Positions 7,123 to 8,236 of a DNA stretch of 8,236 nt are shown here, piece after piece. The stretch covers positions 1 to 8,236 of the forward strand of contig CAVBUH010000049.1 of the NCBI GenBank assembly GCA_963598415.1. Direction: 5' to 3'. The notes under the pieces are model-generated. The model was not told the DNA's origin and made no database searches. It saw only the letters and a program-made list of their open reading frames with translations. Source of the DNA: Colimorpha_A sp900556615 (GTDB taxonomy: Bacteria > Bacillota > Clostridia > Oscillospirales > CAG-272). The first letter of the stretch is position 1, and each line of letters begins with the position of its first letter. Both the position numbers and the translations under genes were made by a program.

Positions 7123-7795
7123 ATTTCGTCAAAAAATTCACAATACGGTCGGATATGGTCTGCATACCCTTATCACCGGGATGACCTGCTACCCCCTCAT
7201 GCCAGAAAAGACCTTTTGCTGACATGGTATCGTCCTCACCCAAATCGCTCATAGCAATGTACGGCAGACCAAGCCGTCCGGCAGCTTCATGAATTGCATT
7301 ATTGATTCCTTCATGTGCCCAATACAGATCGGTAAGCACAATTTCAGTTCCTTCTTTTGCAGCAAAAAAACGCACCATATCGCAGTACGCCGAAACAAAC
7401 GCCTCATAATTAAACGTCTCGCGTATCACGTTCTCGCCGAGACGGATCACCACAACATCTGCACAGAATTGCCTGGCTGCGCTGTACTGACGCTCCAAAA
7501 GACCTGGATCTTGATAATTTCGTTCCCAATCCGCCGCTTGTGTCACACAAAAATCCACCGCCCCCCATTTATCCTTTAATGCAGAGGCAGTTAAATGAAC
7601 GTAATCCTTATCAATCGAAGATGCCGCCATTCCCCAGTCGCCTGACCATCCAAGCTGTTCAGGAGCAGGACCATGTCTGGTAATGGAATTACCAACAAAC
7701 AGAATGCGCTTAGCATCGGTGTCTCCCATTTCAAAGGTAACCCACAAATTGGGAGAAAGTTGATCTTTAGAAGGTACAGTATTAATAAATGCCAT
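7121..7795 (-). CDS. SGNH/GDSL-type hydrolase family protein (compact, one domain)
   Basis: This 224-residue protein lacks a signal peptide. Block I reads ILFVGNSIT with GNS at 35-37 in place of GDS, giving candidate nucleophile Ser37. Gly55 in the segment GDWGMAASS and Asn122 in RLGEN (118-122) fit the block II and block III positions. HPGDKGM (205-211) gives the block V His205. The usual Asp three residues before that His is Val202, so the catalytic Asp/His arrangement differs from textbook GDSL enzymes. The pattern GNSITRHGP, GDWGMAAS and HPGDKGM is one I associate with a subfamily common in Clostridia and Bacteroidetes, presumed to act on carbohydrate esters; that recollection cannot be verified here. 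AAAGGA (7808-7803) lies 7 nt before the ATG. It is first of the two-gene cassette and 65 bp downstream of the interrupted membrane-protein gene, and may once have been part of its operon. Confidence 0.85.
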   Translation of the reverse strand: MAFINTVPSKDQLSPNLWVTFEMGDTDAKRILFVGNSITRHGPAPEQLGWSGDWGMAASSIDKDYVHLTASALKDKWGAVDFCVTQAADWERNYQDPGLLERQYSAARQFCADVVVIRLGENVIRETFNYEAFVSAYCDMVRFFAAKEGTEIVLTDLYWAHEGINNAIHEAAGRLGLPYIAMSDLGEDDTMSAKGLFWHEGVAGHPGDKGMQTISDRIVNFLTK

Positions 7796-7802
7796 GATAA
7801 AT

Positions 7803-7842
7803 TCCTTTCAGTTTGTTTTAATGTTCCAATAGGTTTATAATA
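7803..7842 (-). promoter_or_regulatory. Possible -10 box and leader of the hydrolase operon
   Basis: Minus-strand TATTAT (7842-7837) matches five of six of the -10 consensus and lies about 40 bp before the ATG. AAAGGA at 7808-7803 is the ribosome site. No acceptable -35 is seen at 16-19 bp (it reads CCTAAG or similar), so the promoter is weak, activator-dependent, or absent. In the last case the genes would depend on read-through from the interrupted gene upstream. Confidence 0.3.
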
Positions 7843-8006
7843 CCGACTTGACACCTCGGCTTAGGTTATGTATATCGCATAATCAACGTACAGTATCTTG
7901 TCCGGCAGTAAAAGGGCAGCTATACAGAAAAAATCAAAAACCACGGAAGCAACCGTAAGAAGGGTTTTGCGCTCTTTTCTGATCTCATAATTTTCCTTTG
8001 GCGTTT

Positions 8007-8184
8007 TAAGGAAATACAGCACAATGCACCGCTAACACCTTTATTGCGCATATGCTTGCATCTTTTCCGTCATACTTCACCAATTTCGTCGGCAGAGGAG
8101 TCACTCTTGCCTCCTCAATTTGTATTGTCCGACGAAAAATCCGGCAGCGCAACTGTACAACAATCATTGTGCGGTATTGCCTTA
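8007..8184 (+). mobile_element. MITE-like fold-back element, right copy, inserted at TA
   Basis: The element is bounded by TA at 8007-8008 and 8183-8184. Its ends are inverted repeats of 21 bases with two mismatches: 8006-8026 (TTAAGGAAATACAGCACAATG) and the reverse complement of 8165-8185. It is 178 bp including both TA copies and has no ORF for a transposase. TA duplication and short length are typical of miniature elements moved by IS630/Tc1-mariner-type transposases; the family assignment is inference. The middle is itself strongly palindromic: TTTCGTCGG (8084-8092) against CCGACGAAA (8129-8137), enclosing GAGGAG (8095-8100) against CTCCTC (8111-8116). The insertion breaks a membrane-protein gene whose frame is restored on removal. 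Confidence 0.8.
8084..8137. repeat. Central nested hairpin of the 178-bp element
   Basis: The outer arms TTTCGTCGG (8084-8092) and CCGACGAAA (8129-8137) are perfect complements. Inside, GAGGAG (8095-8100) pairs with CTCCTC (8111-8116) around a 10-base loop. The inner hairpin is kept in the left copy (6013-6034), while the outer arms there are degenerate. Folding is possible as DNA or RNA on either strand. Confidence 0.7.
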
Positions 8185-8236
8185 AGAAACAGGATCAGAG
8201 AGACAGTAAACCACACAAGCGATGCGGCGGGGAGGG

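Larger units (their letters stand above)
7861..8236 (-). pseudogene. Membrane-protein gene interrupted near its 3' end by the 178-bp element; 5' part off window
   Basis: Minus-strand bases 8236-8183 encode a hydrophobic helix (LPAASLVWFTVSLILFL). Bases 8008-7861 encode KTPKENYEIRKERK, then a second helix (TLLTVASVVFDFFCIAALLL), and end DYAIYIT at TAA 7863-7861. Dropping the element and one TA copy joins CTG-TTT-CTT to AAA-ACG-CCA in one frame, so both pieces are one former gene. As the DNA stands, the upstream part runs 22 codons into the element and stops at TGA 8117-8115, losing its last helix and gaining a hydrophilic tail with two Cys. The intact C-terminus was two membrane helices joined by a short basic loop. 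That topology occurs in several families (AgrB-like processing proteins and permeases among them), and I cannot choose between them. The altered protein may still be made, but loss of a helix argues against normal function. Confidence 0.7.

Noticed and set aside
7591..7854. Minus-strand 87-codon frame starting at GTG 7854, and the plus-strand frame at 7289-7579.
   Set aside because: They overlap the well-supported SGNH gene in other frames, with no ribosome site and no recognisable motif.
7848..7876. Plus-strand TTGACA (7848-7853) with TATATC 17 bp further, as a rightward promoter.
   Set aside because: No plus-strand gene lies downstream, the -10 is poor, and it would read antisense into the interrupted membrane gene. 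Probably chance.
1..8236. tRNA, rRNA or known riboswitch genes.
   Set aside because: No cloverleaf with a T-loop GTTCRA pattern, no rRNA-like conserved blocks and no recognised riboswitch core were seen by eye on either strand; a covariance-model scan would be decisive.

Overview
The window looks like a chromosomal piece from a Gram-positive, gut-type Clostridia (Oscillospiraceae/Lachnospiraceae-like). This is inferred from the moderate GC, the AGGAG-type ribosome binding sites, the TTGACA-type promoter, and the gene families present. Every supported gene is on the minus strand, so transcription runs from right to left.

Left part (1-5433): one uninterrupted minus-strand reading frame of at least 1,811 codons encodes a very large secreted YD-repeat (Rhs/WapA-like) surface protein. 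It has a signal peptide, a DNRLRE-type beta domain, an early YD segment, two carbohydrate-binding-like beta modules, and a long second YD-repeat block. Its C-terminus, where a toxin or other variable tip would sit, lies beyond position 1.

Its 5' region (5434-5760) is unusual. A TTGACA/extended -10 promoter is followed by a 32-codon leader ORF with a very good Shine-Dalgarno sequence. The leader stop codon lies inside the 5' arm of an intrinsic-terminator-like hairpin, placed just before the big gene's own ribosome binding site. This is the layout of a translation-coupled attenuator. A dyad and two GACCAA direct repeats lie upstream of the promoter.

Right part (5827-8236): a two-gene cassette encodes two different SGNH/GDSL-type hydrolases (7121-7795 and 6147-7109). 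They are separated by 11 bp, the second gene's Shine-Dalgarno overlaps the first gene's stop, and an intrinsic terminator follows at 5827-5863. The cassette is bracketed by two copies, in inverted orientation, of a 178-bp fold-back, MITE-like element with AGG-CAAT type ends. The right copy (8007-8184) sits in a membrane-protein gene at a TA dinucleotide. Removing the element and one TA rejoins that gene in frame, which marks the exact insertion point. The left copy (5947-6124) lies 22 bp after the second hydrolase stop and has exactly the same length, though one half has diverged.

The hydrolases probably remove acyl groups such as acetyl from carbohydrate. The YD protein is a cell-surface or secreted polymer. 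No direct functional link between the two parts is visible. The strongest candidates for something undescribed are the leader/attenuator in front of the YD-repeat gene and the 178-bp element family.
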